Shown here in pieces: positions 8,821 to 15,942 of a stretch of 34,793 nucleotides of DNA. How positions within the stretch are numbered: the first letter of the stretch is position 1; each line of letters begins with the position of its first letter. Made by a program: the position numbers and the translations under genes. The notes below the pieces were generated by a model that was not told where the DNA came from, made no database searches, and saw only the letters and a program-made list of their open reading frames with translations. The DNA comes from Agrilactobacillus composti DSM 18527 = JCM 14202 (GTDB taxonomy: Bacteria; Bacillota; Bacilli; Lactobacillales; Lactobacillaceae), in NCBI RefSeq assembly GCF_001436375.1, contig NZ_AZGA01000065.1, positions 1-34,793 of the forward strand, read 5' to 3'.

Positions 8821-9527
8821 TGTTATTACAAGTTGAGGACTTATTCGTCAATTATGGCGTCATCCAAGCCGTTAAAGGGGTCAGCTTCAACGTCAATGAG
8901 GGCGAGATCGTCTCTTTGATCGGGGCCAATGGGGCTGGTAAGAGTACTATTTTGCATACCATCTCCGGTATCATGCGCCCCAAGTCTGGCCGGATTTTAT
9001 ATAATGGCAAAGAAATTCAAAAAGAAAAATCCCAAAAAATCGTCTCTGGGGGTATTTCCCAAGTCCCTGAAGGCCGGCATATTTTTGCCGGGTTATCCGT
9101 GTTGGAAAACCTGCAAATGGGGGCCTTTTTAAGAAAAGACAAGAGCCAACTGAAAAAAGACTACGACAATGTCTTTGAACGCTTCCCAGTTCTGCAGGAA
9201 CGGAAGAACCAAGACGCGGCTACCCTATCCGGTGGGGAACAACAGATGTTAGCCATGGGGCGGGCTTTAATGGCCGCACCGAAGTTATTGCTGTTGGATG
9301 AACCTTCCATGGGCTTGGCCCCAATTTTCATCAACGAAATTTTTGATATTATTGAATCTATTAAAAAGCAAGGGACTACCGTCCTACTGATCGAACAAAA
9401 TGCCGCTAAGGCCTTGTCCATCGCCGATCGGGGTTATGTTTTATCCGTGGGTAAAATCGTGCTGAGCGGGACTGGCCAAGAGCTATTGAATAATGCGGAA
9501 GTGAAAAAAGCCTACTTAGGTGGTTAA
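8820..9527 (+). CDS. livF: Branched-chain amino acid ABC transporter ATP-binding protein LivF
   Basis: 235 aa. Walker A GANGAGKS at residues 35-42, signature LSGGEQQMLAMGRAL, Walker B LLLLDEPSMGLAP, H-loop replaced by LLIEQNAAKAL as is usual for LivF. Length fits the family. Its ATG overlaps the livG stop by one base; the CBS-ACT gene begins 15 bases after its stop. Confidence 0.94.
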   Translation: MLLQVEDLFVNYGVIQAVKGVSFNVNEGEIVSLIGANGAGKSTILHTISGIMRPKSGRILYNGKEIQKEKSQKIVSGGISQVPEGRHIFAGLSVLENLQMGAFLRKDKSQLKKDYDNVFERFPVLQERKNQDAATLSGGEQQMLAMGRALMAAPKLLLLDEPSMGLAPIFINEIFDIIESIKKQGTTVLLIEQNAAKALSIADRGYVLSVGKIVLSGTGQELLNNAEVKKAYLGG

Positions 9528-9542
9528 AGGGGGAGTTAAAAG

Positions 9543-10196
9543 ATGAGTGTTGCAGATTTCATGACCAAAGATTTAATTACGGTGACGCCAGACCTTGGCG
9601 TTAACGCGGCGATTGATTTAATGCGGGAGCATAAGATTCACCGCCTGCCAGTGGTGGATAATGGTCGGCTAGTGGGCTTGGTCACCCAAGGCATCATTGA
9701 GGCGGCTATGCCGTCAAAAGCCACCAGTTTGAGTGTTTATGAAGTGAACTACTTACTCAATAAGACCACGGTCCGGGACATCATGGAAAAAAGTGTCCTG
9801 ACCATTTCCCAAAATGAGTTATTGGAAGATGCCATTTATAAGATGCGCCATTACAACATCGGTGTCTTGCCAGTCTTAGATCAAAATGGGACCTTAAAGG
9901 GCATTATCACCAACAATGATATCTTTGATGCCTTTTTGAACCTTTCCGGCTATACCATGGGCGGGGCCCTGGTGGTGGTCAGCGCTGAAGATAAGGATAA
10001 AGTGGGGACCTTAGCCGGGATTGCCACGGCCTTAGCCAAGAGCAACTACAATATTTTAACCCTAGTTGTGAACCGCCAACCGAATAATCAGGTCATTGAA
10101 GCCCATATTGAAGGTAGCGACGTGGCTGGGATCAAAAAAGTCTTAACTGACGCCGGGTATGACGTGTTACAAGCTGAGTTATCTAAAGAGTTTTAG
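9543..10196 (+). CDS. CBS-pair plus ACT domain protein (AcuB-like), liv operon accessory
   Basis: 217 aa, GGGGGAG 7 bases before the ATG. Two CBS motifs: residues about 1-55 (VADFMTKDLITVTPD, then IHRLPVVDNGRLVGLVT) and about 75-130 (VRDIMEKSVLTISQN, then IGVLPVLDQNGTLKGIIT). An ACT-like domain follows at about 140-212 (VGTLAGIATALAKSNYNIL). CBS pairs bind adenine nucleotides and ACT domains bind amino acids, so a sensor of transport substrate or energy charge is a fair inference. Annotated relatives are often called acetoin utilisation AcuB by domain layout only; no acetoin genes are near. Its place as last gene of a liv operon is also known in streptococci. No catalytic domain seen. Confidence 0.85.
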   Translation: MSVADFMTKDLITVTPDLGVNAAIDLMREHKIHRLPVVDNGRLVGLVTQGIIEAAMPSKATSLSVYEVNYLLNKTTVRDIMEKSVLTISQNELLEDAIYKMRHYNIGVLPVLDQNGTLKGIITNNDIFDAFLNLSGYTMGGALVVVSAEDKDKVGTLAGIATALAKSNYNILTLVVNRQPNNQVIEAHIEGSDVAGIKKVLTDAGYDVLQAELSKEF

Positions 10197-10211
10197 CAAT
10201 TATGCTATTGG

Positions 10212-10245
10212 CGGGTTGATTTCTAGGAAATCAGCCCGTTTTTTT
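10212..10245 (+). terminator. Terminator of the liv operon
   Basis: Twelve-base stem (10212-10223 with 10227-10238, one G-U pair), 3-base loop, seven T. It starts 15 bases after the last stop codon. Confidence 0.88.
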
Positions 10246-10305
10246 GGTGGAAAAAGCAGTATCATTTTGATATTTTCCAAGATGGGATGATATTCCAAAT
10301 AAATA

Positions 10306-10344
10306 CGGCTCAGCATAGACCTTGATAAAGTCTACACTGAACCG
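10306..10344 (-). terminator. Terminator of the small leftward membrane gene
   Basis: Fifteen-base arms 10306-10320 and 10330-10344. On the leftward strand all pairs form, three as G-U; on the rightward strand the same positions are A-C mismatches. This fixes the functional strand as minus. A T-rich tail (TATTTATTT) follows leftward, and the stop codon of the gene is only 1 base upstream. Confidence 0.7.
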
Positions 10345-10345
10345 T

Positions 10346-10531
10346 TTATTGCTTGGTAATATTTCGGGAAATAATGGGATATAAAATTAAGTTAGCACTG
10401 ATTGCAAGAGAATAAGTAACGATAAGCGACTTGTCACTCTGAGTGAGTATTTCAATGATGAGTAAAGGTCCAAGAATCAGGGTAGATACGATGACGAAAA
10501 ACTTATATACTCGCATACCAGTAATAAGCAT
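10346..10531 (-). CDS. Small two-span membrane protein, unknown
   Basis: 61 aa from the ATG at 10531, chosen because AAGGAGG sits about 10 bases upstream; the frame is open to 10630 but that part has no start signal. The product is MLITGMRVYKFFVIVSTLIL followed by an acidic/polar turn (EILTQSDKSL) and a second hydrophobic stretch, ending RNITKQ. Two membrane helices are predicted with both ends basic. No recognised family. It lies in an AT-rich patch and is followed immediately by a hairpin terminator, which supports it being a real gene. Confidence 0.5.
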   Translation of the reverse strand: MLITGMRVYKFFVIVSTLILGPLLIIEILTQSDKSLIVTYSLAISANLILYPIISRNITKQ

Positions 10532-10709
10532 GATAGTGCCCCTCCTTATGTCATTGATGCAGTCGAAAAGTGGCATAGAATATGGCATATTTCCCGTAAA
10601 TAAACATCTGAAGTAAAATAAGTTTATCATATTTCAAAATTAGCGGCAATCTTACAAGTCAGAAGTGAGGAAATTAAGATGACTAAAAACACTCATAAAA
10701 CCAATATGA

Positions 10710-10841
10710 AAAAGTGTCGCACAAATTCTGGCCTATCTTCAGGGCGATACCAGTCAAGTCAAGGTAGATACAGTGGTAATAGCAGATACAACGGCGCGTA
10801 AAGATTCGGATAAACAGCTTGAGAATAAGGATGTTAAATAA
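10710..10841 (+). pseudogene. Possible decayed C-terminal fragment of a substrate-binding or LacI-type protein
   Basis: A 43-codon open frame with no start codon, beginning right after a TGA and ending at TAA 10839-10841. Its translation contains VAQILAYLQGDTSQVKVDTV and ends QLENKDVK. The pattern (helix, LxG, then a strand VDTVVI) recalls the C-terminal end of sugar-binding proteins or LacI-family regulators, which share this fold; this is a weak impression. In another frame an ATG at 10679 with GAGG upstream gives a 40-aa Ser/Arg/Tyr-rich peptide that looks like chance. I favour a gene remnant over a live gene. Confidence 0.25.
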
Positions 10842-10859
10842 TGCCAGGTTGAATCGATA

Positions 10860-10897
10860 AGTCCCTTAATTATTTCCCGGGAAATAATTAAGGGACT
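10860..10897. repeat. Perfect 38-bp palindrome
   Basis: Two 19-base arms meet without a spacer at CCCGGG (centre between 10878 and 10879). The ends are AGTCCCTTAA and TTAAGGGACT. It lies 19 bases after the gene remnant at 10710-10841. It could act as a factor-independent terminator in either direction but has only a broken T stretch after it, or be a protein-binding or mobile-element-like palindrome. Confidence 0.85.
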
Positions 10898-11074
10898 GCT
10901 TTGGTATTTTGTGAGTTTGATGCAAGATTCTAATTGCAATCAGTTGTGGCTGACGCTAGACTTGGTATAAAAACAGGATAAACCGGATTTTTATTAATTT
11001 AAGCCATCAAACAATTTGCAAAAGGACTTTGACAGACAAAGTACCTATAAAATATTAAGCTTGGAGATGAGGTA

Positions 11075-11521
11075 ATGACTATATCAGCGAATTTGCGGCA
11101 GGTCCGGCAAACTAATCATTTGACCCAAGAGGCCTTTGCTTTGGCAATCCATGTCTCACGGCAAACGGTGTCAAATTGGGAAACTGGGAAAACCTATCCG
11201 GATATTGAATCATTGTTGATTATTTGCCAAGTTTTTGCGGTAGATCTCAGAGAACTGGTGGGAGCGATACCAGCTCAGGAAAGGGTCAATATAGCGCGGC
11301 AAGATAAAAGACGGTTGAAACTCAATGCAACTGCTATGGGCATTACCCTCATTTTATTTTTAGGCAGTCTTTGTTTGGTGGCTAAGTTGGGCGTCGGTGC
11401 CATGGTGCTTGGCATGTTGAGCTTAGTGGGTTTGACGCTGGCCTGTGTGCAACTGGAAACTTTAAAACGAACGCATCAGCTTACCAACTATAAAAAGATT
11501 CATGCCTATTTGATGAAATGA
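11075..11521 (+). CDS. XRE-family HTH regulator with C-terminal membrane domain
   Basis: 148 aa, GGAGATGAGG upstream of the ATG. Residues about 5-60 are a Cro/CI-type HTH (LRQVRQTNHLTQEAFALAIH, then SRQTVSNWETGKTYPDIES). Residues about 85-130 form two hydrophobic spans (GITLILFLGSLCLVA and GAMVLGMLSLVGLTLA), followed by a short basic cytoplasmic tail LKRTHQLTNYKKIHAYLMK. Membrane-bound HTH proteins of this type are common in lactobacilli and usually control neighbouring genes. The tail is clearly related to the tail of the next gene product (LKRRHHLKSYRQISMFFRKL), which lacks the HTH. The target is probably this locus itself. Confidence 0.8.
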   Translation: MTISANLRQVRQTNHLTQEAFALAIHVSRQTVSNWETGKTYPDIESLLIICQVFAVDLRELVGAIPAQERVNIARQDKRRLKLNATAMGITLILFLGSLCLVAKLGVGAMVLGMLSLVGLTLACVQLETLKRTHQLTNYKKIHAYLMK

Positions 11522-11572
11522 AATATTAAGTCCAATGCCATAATAAGGGTGTTTGGGCAAGGATGAGGTGAG

Positions 11573-11821
11573 ATGATGGGTAAAAATGTAGACAGGTTGA
11601 AACGGCAATTTCAGTTCTGGGCTAGTGTGATGCTTTTAGGTGGCATTATTTACTTTGCCAGTATCTGTAATGTGCAGTCATTCGGCTTTCAATTACTGGG
11701 GCCAGCTAGCTTAGGCATGATCCTGTTGCTATCAGCGGGTTTAAGGATTGATGTCCTAAAGCGCAGACATCACCTGAAAAGTTATCGCCAAATTTCGATG
11801 TTCTTCCGAAAACTATCTTAA
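11573..11821 (+). CDS. Small membrane protein paralogous to the membrane half of the preceding regulator
   Basis: 82 aa, start at 11573 or 11576 after AGGTGAG. Two hydrophobic spans (FWASVMLLGGIIYFASI and LLGPASLGMILLLSAGL) and a basic tail LKRRHHLKSYRQISMFFRKL. Order, spacing and tail match residues about 75-148 of the gene before it (shared pattern LKRxHxLxxYxxI). It lies 51 bases downstream, probably in the same transcript. It could be a partner that heterodimerises in the membrane with the HTH protein and tunes it, which is an inference. No known family recognised. Confidence 0.65.
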   Translation: MMGKNVDRLKRQFQFWASVMLLGGIIYFASICNVQSFGFQLLGPASLGMILLLSAGLRIDVLKRRHHLKSYRQISMFFRKLS

Positions 11822-11828
11822 AGCGTTC

Positions 11829-11874
11829 AAAAAAGCGGCTGCCCACAAAACATTGTTTTGCAGGCAGCCGCTTT
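11829..11874 (-). terminator. Bidirectional terminator between membrane gene and aldolase
   Basis: Twelve-base arms (11832-11843 and 11863-11874) enclosing a second CAAAAC/GTTTTG helix. The leftward strand has a run of six T after the stem, so it mainly ends the aldolase transcript; it can also stop the rightward gene ending at 11821. Confidence 0.82.
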
Positions 11875-11894
11875 GATATTGCGGGTTTGACCTA

Positions 11895-12776
11895 TTAAAG
11901 TTCTTCAGGAACTAATTTAATAGGTTTTGTACCAAACCACTTGATATGTTGTTCAACAGTATCTTGGATAGCTTTGGTACCAGGTGCTAAGACTTTACGA
12001 GGATCAAAGCCTTTTTCTAACTTGTCTTTGTCAGCTTCGAAGTACTTGCGAACTTCTTTAGCCCAAGCGATTTGTTGTTCAGTATTAACGTTAACTTTAG
12101 CAACGCCTAAACTGATCGCTTTTTGGATTTGTTCAACAGGAATACCAGAACCGCCATGTAATACTAATGGTACTGGGACAGCATCTCTTAATTCTTCCAA
12201 ACGATCGAAGTGTAAACCTTTCCAGTTGTCAGGGTATACACCGTGAATGTTACCAATACCAGCAGCTAAGAAGTCGATACCAGTGGCAGCTAATTGTTTA
12301 GCTTCTTCAACATCAGCTAATTCACCTTCACCGATAACGCCGTCTTCTTCACCGCCAATAGAACCAACTTCAGCTTCAACGGAAATGCCGCGTTCGTGTG
12401 CTAAAGCAACGATTTCTTTAGTCTTCTCTAAGTTATCTTGGAAGTCTAAATCATGACCGTCAAACATAACAGAGTTGTAACCAGCAGCAATGGCTGCTTT
12501 GGCAGCTTCAAAGTTACCATGATCCAAATGCATGATGACAGGAACAGTGATGTGCATAGATTTGATAGTGTCTTGAACTAAGTGTTGAACTAATTCATAA
12601 CCACCCATGTACTTTGCAGCACCCATAGAAGATTGGATGATGACCGGTGTATTGGTGTGTTGCGCAGCAGCCAAAATTGCCCGAGTCCATTCCAAGTTGT
12701 TCGTGTTAAATGCGCCGACTGCATAGTGACCCTTTTGGGCACCTGCAAGAATTTCTGTACCATGTACTAAAGACAT
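11895..12776 (-). CDS. fba: Fructose-bisphosphate aldolase, class II
   Basis: 293 aa from ATG 12776 (GGAGG 8 bases upstream; the frame start at 12791 is rejected). Cleaves fructose 1,6-bisphosphate to glyceraldehyde 3-phosphate and dihydroxyacetone phosphate in glycolysis, zinc-dependent and cytoplasmic. Visible active-site elements: HLDHG (residues 83-87, Asp85 catalytic, His86 zinc ligand), VEAEVGSIGGEEDG, GNIHGVYP (His zinc ligand) and VLHGGSGIP (His zinc ligand, phosphate loop), then NVNTEQQIAW. Codon use is strongly biased, as in highly expressed genes. Monocistronic, with a terminator at 11829 and an 8-bp inverted repeat upstream (12830-12857). Confidence 0.95.
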   Translation of the reverse strand: MSLVHGTEILAGAQKGHYAVGAFNTNNLEWTRAILAAAQHTNTPVIIQSSMGAAKYMGGYELVQHLVQDTIKSMHITVPVIMHLDHGNFEAAKAAIAAGYNSVMFDGHDLDFQDNLEKTKEIVALAHERGISVEAEVGSIGGEEDGVIGEGELADVEEAKQLAATGIDFLAAGIGNIHGVYPDNWKGLHFDRLEELRDAVPVPLVLHGGSGIPVEQIQKAISLGVAKVNVNTEQQIAWAKEVRKYFEADKDKLEKGFDPRKVLAPGTKAIQDTVEQHIKWFGTKPIKLVPEEL

Positions 12777-12829
12777 TATAATAGCCTCCAAATAAAATGT
12801 ATTTCTCTCTTAGTTTATCATTATTTTCC

Positions 12830-12857
12830 AAACATTGAAATAACTTTCCCAATGTTT
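12830..12857 (-). promoter_or_regulatory. Inverted repeat upstream of aldolase gene
   Basis: AAACATTG (12830-12837) and CAATGTTT (12850-12857), 12-base gap, centred about 67 bases before the fba start codon. Position fits an operator or upstream promoter element. No regulator is assigned. Confidence 0.4.
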
Positions 12858-13065
12858 CTGAAAAAACTTTAAATTTCATGAGAGTTTTTTAGTAGCATTT
12901 GAGCTCGTAAAGCTTGGTATCACTGCTTGTTACCAGTGCAATTGGTCGTGTTTTTTGAAGATTCATAGCGTTTTTTAAGTAATGGCTAAATTTCTCTTAG
13001 GGAGCTTACAATATAAAAATTTTGATAAATAGCTCAAAAAATCACAATTTTTCGCCTAAAGATGC

Positions 13066-13440
13066 CTAAGAGGCACCCTCTGCACCGGGGATGACTTTGA
13101 TTTGGTCAATAATGCCATCGAACTGTTTGACCAATTGCAGGTATTGTTCGATTTCATCCCCGTACTTTTGATTAAAACTGTCTAACCCATTGCCGGCAAA
13201 TTCATACTCATAATTGAAGATACCCTCATAAACCTTGGCAAACTCAGCCAATAGCGCATGGTTTTCGTCGCCAGAAAGCTGTAGTGCCATTTGAATCACC
13301 CGAAAATCCGTATAAGCCAACTCAAATTGAACGGCCCAAGCTCGCATGAATGGATGCTGGGCTTGGATGTGTAAAAAGTGATGATCCACAGTCCACTGCA
13401 AGCGTTCAATTGATTTTTTTACATCTAACATAGGCATCAT
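13066..13440 (-). CDS. Uncharacterised helical cytoplasmic protein
   Basis: 121-124 aa; GGAGG lies just upstream of three clustered in-frame ATGs (13440, 13437, 13431), and 13437 or 13431 gives the best spacing. No signal peptide or membrane span. The protein is almost all predicted helix, acidic, rich in aromatic residues and Gln (IERLQWTVDHHFLHIQAQHP, QMALQLSGDENHALLAEFAK, EYEFAGNGLDSFNQKYGDE). No family recognised and no nucleotide or metal motif seen. Single gene, with an unusual repeat just upstream at 13474-13502. Confidence 0.6.
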   Translation of the reverse strand: MMPMLDVKKSIERLQWTVDHHFLHIQAQHPFMRAWAVQFELAYTDFRVIQMALQLSGDENHALLAEFAKVYEGIFNYEYEFAGNGLDSFNQKYGDEIEQYLQLVKQFDGIIDQIKVIPGAEGAS

Positions 13441-13473
13441 TCCTCCAATGATATTGATAGCCCTATTTTACCC

Positions 13474-13502
13474 CCATAACGGTCGCTGTTGCGACCATAA
13501 CG
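13474..13502. repeat. Direct repeats flanking a hairpin upstream of the 13440 gene
   Basis: CCATAACG occurs at 13474-13481 and 13495-13502, 21 bases apart (two helical turns). Between and overlapping them GGTCGC (13481-13486) and GCGACC (13491-13496) form a perfect inverted repeat with loop TGTT. The 21-base period suits a dimeric DNA-binding protein. Confidence 0.6.
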
Positions 13503-13599
13503 CCTTGGAAGTGGTTAAATTAATGCCAGGTCTTTGGTAACAACCAACTAAGCGGCATCATTATGAAGGCCTTTCCATGCTTATTTGGGCTAGATTGGT

Positions 13600-13616
13600 T
13601 ATAATGACGATATAAT
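13600..13616 (+). promoter_or_regulatory. Promoter -10 region of aldo/keto reductase gene
   Basis: Two TATAAT boxes at 13600-13605 and 13611-13616, 28-38 bases before the ATG at 13644. Neither has a convincing -35 at 17 bases, so the promoter may need an activator. Confidence 0.35.
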
Positions 13617-13643
13617 CAATTCTCAATTCTAGGAGGTTTTCAC

Positions 13644-14636
13644 ATGACTTATGTCCCAGCAGCAGATCGTTATGACCACGTGCCCATTCGGCGGGTGGGT
13701 AAGACTGGCTTACAATTACCAATTTTTGCACTAGGGTTATGGCATAACTTTGGGAACCACGCGAACTTAGCAGATTCGCGGGATACGGTTTTAGCAGCCT
13801 TTGACCAGGGTATTTTCCACTTTGACCTGGCGGATAACTACGGTCCGGAAAAGGGGACCGCTGAAGAGACCTTTGGCCAGATTTTAGATCATGACTTGCG
13901 GCCTTATCGCGACGAACTGGTGGTGTCCACCAAGGCCGGCTTTGAAATGTGGCCCGGGCCTTATGGGTCCATGGGCTCTAAAAAGTCCCTGATTGCTAAT
14001 CTGGACCATAGTCTAAAGCGCCTGCGGTTAGACTATGTGGATATTTTTTACTCCCATCAACCAGACCCTAATACGGCTTTTGAAGAAACGGCGGATACCA
14101 TGGCCCAGATTGTTCGCAGCGGGAAGGCTTTGTATATTGGGATTTCTAATTACAATACGGCCCAGATGAAAGAAATGGCCGGGTTATTGAAGGAGCGCCA
14201 TGTCCCATATGTGTTGAATCAATTTTCTTATAATATGCTGAATCAAGAAGCCGCTGACACGGGGCTATTGACTGCCGCCAAAGAACTGGGAGGCGGGGTG
14301 ATTGCTTATGGCCCGGTGGCCGAGGGCTTGTTGTCGGACCGCTATTTAACCGGCATCCCGGCAGACTTCCCAATCCACCGTACCAATAAGTATTTGTTTG
14401 ATGAGGGCACCGACAAAGTGGCCGCTAAGTTAAGGCAATTAAATGAACTGGCCCAGGGCCGCCAGCAAACCTTAGCCCAGATGTCCTTGGCCTGGTTATT
14501 AAAGGATCAAGTGGTGACCAGCGTGATTTTAGGGACTTCTAAGATCGAGCATTTGGTGGACAACATCAAAGCTGCTGAGCACTTAGACTTCACTCAAGAT
14601 GAATTAGATCAGATTCAAAAAATCATTAAAGGTTAA
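13644..14636 (+). CDS. Aldo/keto reductase, YghZ/AKR14-like
   Basis: 330 aa, AGGAGG 9 bases before the ATG. NADPH-dependent carbonyl reductase, cytoplasmic TIM barrel. Catalytic Asp and Tyr are in HFDLADNYGP; the Lys is in VVSTKAGFEMW; the His is in FYSHQPDP. SNY at about residue 170 and the C-terminal cofactor motif (SVILGTSKIEHLVDNIKA) complete the fold. The insert MWPGPYGSMGSKKSLI is typical of the YghZ group, which in Escherichia coli reduces L-glyceraldehyde 3-phosphate and methylglyoxal. A role in carbonyl detoxification is likely but the substrate is not proven. Single gene with a terminator. Confidence 0.88.
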   Translation: MTYVPAADRYDHVPIRRVGKTGLQLPIFALGLWHNFGNHANLADSRDTVLAAFDQGIFHFDLADNYGPEKGTAEETFGQILDHDLRPYRDELVVSTKAGFEMWPGPYGSMGSKKSLIANLDHSLKRLRLDYVDIFYSHQPDPNTAFEETADTMAQIVRSGKALYIGISNYNTAQMKEMAGLLKERHVPYVLNQFSYNMLNQEAADTGLLTAAKELGGGVIAYGPVAEGLLSDRYLTGIPADFPIHRTNKYLFDEGTDKVAAKLRQLNELAQGRQQTLAQMSLAWLLKDQVVTSVILGTSKIEHLVDNIKAAEHLDFTQDELDQIQKIIKG

Positions 14637-14647
14637 GCCAGTAAATT

Positions 14648-14689
14648 AAAACGGGATTCAGACTGAAAATGGTCTGAATCCCGTTTTTT
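14648..14689 (+). terminator. Terminator of the aldo/keto reductase gene
   Basis: Sixteen-base perfect arms (14648-14663 and 14672-14687) with an 8-base loop and a run of T (14684-14689). Symmetric enough to work for the leftward lactate oxidase transcript too, which ends at 14721. Confidence 0.88.
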
Positions 14690-14720
14690 ATAGGCTTTAT
14701 TTAAAAATTAATACGTCAGA

Positions 14721-15830
14721 TTAATAGTGAATATGCAACAGTTTTGCTTTCTTAACGTCTTCAATGGTCTTAGTGCCGGCTAATTGCATGTCAATCTTCA
14801 ATTCACCGTTGAGTTCTTCAAAGACGGATTGCACACCTTGGGCACCGCCTAAAGCTAACCCGTAAATTACCGGCCGGCCCATGGCGACTAAATCAGCCCC
14901 GGAAGCTAAGGCTTTAAAGACGTGGGAACCCCGGCGCACGCCACTATCAAAGATAATGGGTACCCGGTGGTCAACGGCTTTAGCAACGTCGGCTAACACG
15001 TCAAAGGAAGCGGGGCCGCCGTTTAATTGCCGACCACCGTGGTTAGAAACGTAGATGCCTTTAGCCCCAGCACCGATGGCAAATAGGGCGTCTTCAGGAG
15101 ATTCAATACCCTTGACGATCACGGGTAGGTCGGTGTAGTCGGCAATGCGTTTAACGTCAGCCGCACTGATTTTTTGGGCGGCAGCGGCGTAAATTTCGGC
15201 GATACCTTTACCAGCGCCATCCCCTTCAGAATATTCCGTCAAGTTAGCCATAGGAATTGGGAATTGGAACTTATTGCGCAAGTCAGCTTCCCGGTAGCCA
15301 TCAATCGTGGCATCCACGGTCAAGATGATGGCTTTCACGCCGGCTGCTTTAGCTTGGTCTAACAAGTGATTATTGAAATCCCAGTCTTTGCTCATATAAA
15401 GTTGGAAGAATTGGGGGGCACCGTTACCAGCTGCGGCGGTGTCGGCAATGGAGGTGGATGAATAAGTACTTTGGGCCATTAAAGCACCCGCAGCCGCCAC
15501 CCCTTTAGCCGTGTCCACTTCACCCTTGGCATGGGCTAAGCCTTGGGCTGCTGTAGGGGCCATCATAATGGGTGTCTTCAAATTTAAACCAAATACGGTT
15601 GTATCCGTTTCAGGATTGTCCATGTCCGTCAAAGCGCGGGGCACGATTTGGGCGTGCTCAAAGGCGTTGGTATTTTCTCTTAAAGTCCATTCATCTTCAG
15701 AGCCGCCGCTGATGTAACCAAAGCCGCCTTGGGGAATAATGGCCTTTGCCTGAGCTTCTAATTCATTTAAGTTAATAATATCGAGTTTTTCTTCCCGATC
15801 GCTTTGTTCGTAACCATTCGTAATTGTCAA
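14721..15830 (-). CDS. lox: L-lactate oxidase, FMN-dependent alpha-hydroxy-acid oxidase
   Basis: 369 aa from a TTG at 15830 (GGAGG 8 bases upstream), not the longer frame from 15881. With this start the active-site residues fall one position before those known in Aerococcus viridans lactate oxidase: Tyr39, Ala94, Tyr145, Asp173, Arg180, Lys240, His264 and Arg267, which supports both start and function. Visible motifs are GGFGYISGG, MMAPTAAQGLAH, FFQLYMSKD, VIVKGIES and VSNHGGRQLNGGP. Converts L-lactate and oxygen to pyruvate and hydrogen peroxide in the cytoplasm, the usual source of peroxide in aerobic lactic acid bacteria. Promoter, palindrome and a cre site lie upstream. Another 2-hydroxy acid as substrate cannot be excluded. 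Confidence 0.92.
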   Translation of the reverse strand: MTITNGYEQSDREEKLDIINLNELEAQAKAIIPQGGFGYISGGSEDEWTLRENTNAFEHAQIVPRALTDMDNPETDTTVFGLNLKTPIMMAPTAAQGLAHAKGEVDTAKGVAAAGALMAQSTYSSTSIADTAAAGNGAPQFFQLYMSKDWDFNNHLLDQAKAAGVKAIILTVDATIDGYREADLRNKFQFPIPMANLTEYSEGDGAGKGIAEIYAAAAQKISAADVKRIADYTDLPVIVKGIESPEDALFAIGAGAKGIYVSNHGGRQLNGGPASFDVLADVAKAVDHRVPIIFDSGVRRGSHVFKALASGADLVAMGRPVIYGLALGGAQGVQSVFEELNGELKIDMQLAGTKTIEDVKKAKLLHIHY

Positions 15831-15870
15831 TTTGAAAACCTCCAACAAGTGAATTTCATTTACAAGTTCC

Positions 15871-15898
15871 ATTATAACCACTTACAAAAAGTAAGCAA
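15871..15898 (-). promoter_or_regulatory. Promoter of lactate oxidase with embedded operator
   Basis: On the leftward strand TTGCTT (15893-15898) and TATAAT (15871-15876) are spaced by 16 bases. CTTAC-N5-GTAAG (15881-15895) fills the spacer, so a bound repressor would block RNA polymerase. A second, overlapping inverted repeat with 9-base arms (15885-15893 and 15900-15908) covers the -35. Confidence 0.7.
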
Positions 15899-15942
15899 GT
15901 ACTTTTTGCCAATTAATTGTCATAATTTTCAAAAATATTTAT

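Noticed and set aside
10679-10801. 40-codon frame with GAGG upstream
   Set aside because: Ser/Arg/Tyr-rich with no domain, overlapped by a more gene-like remnant frame; treated as chance.
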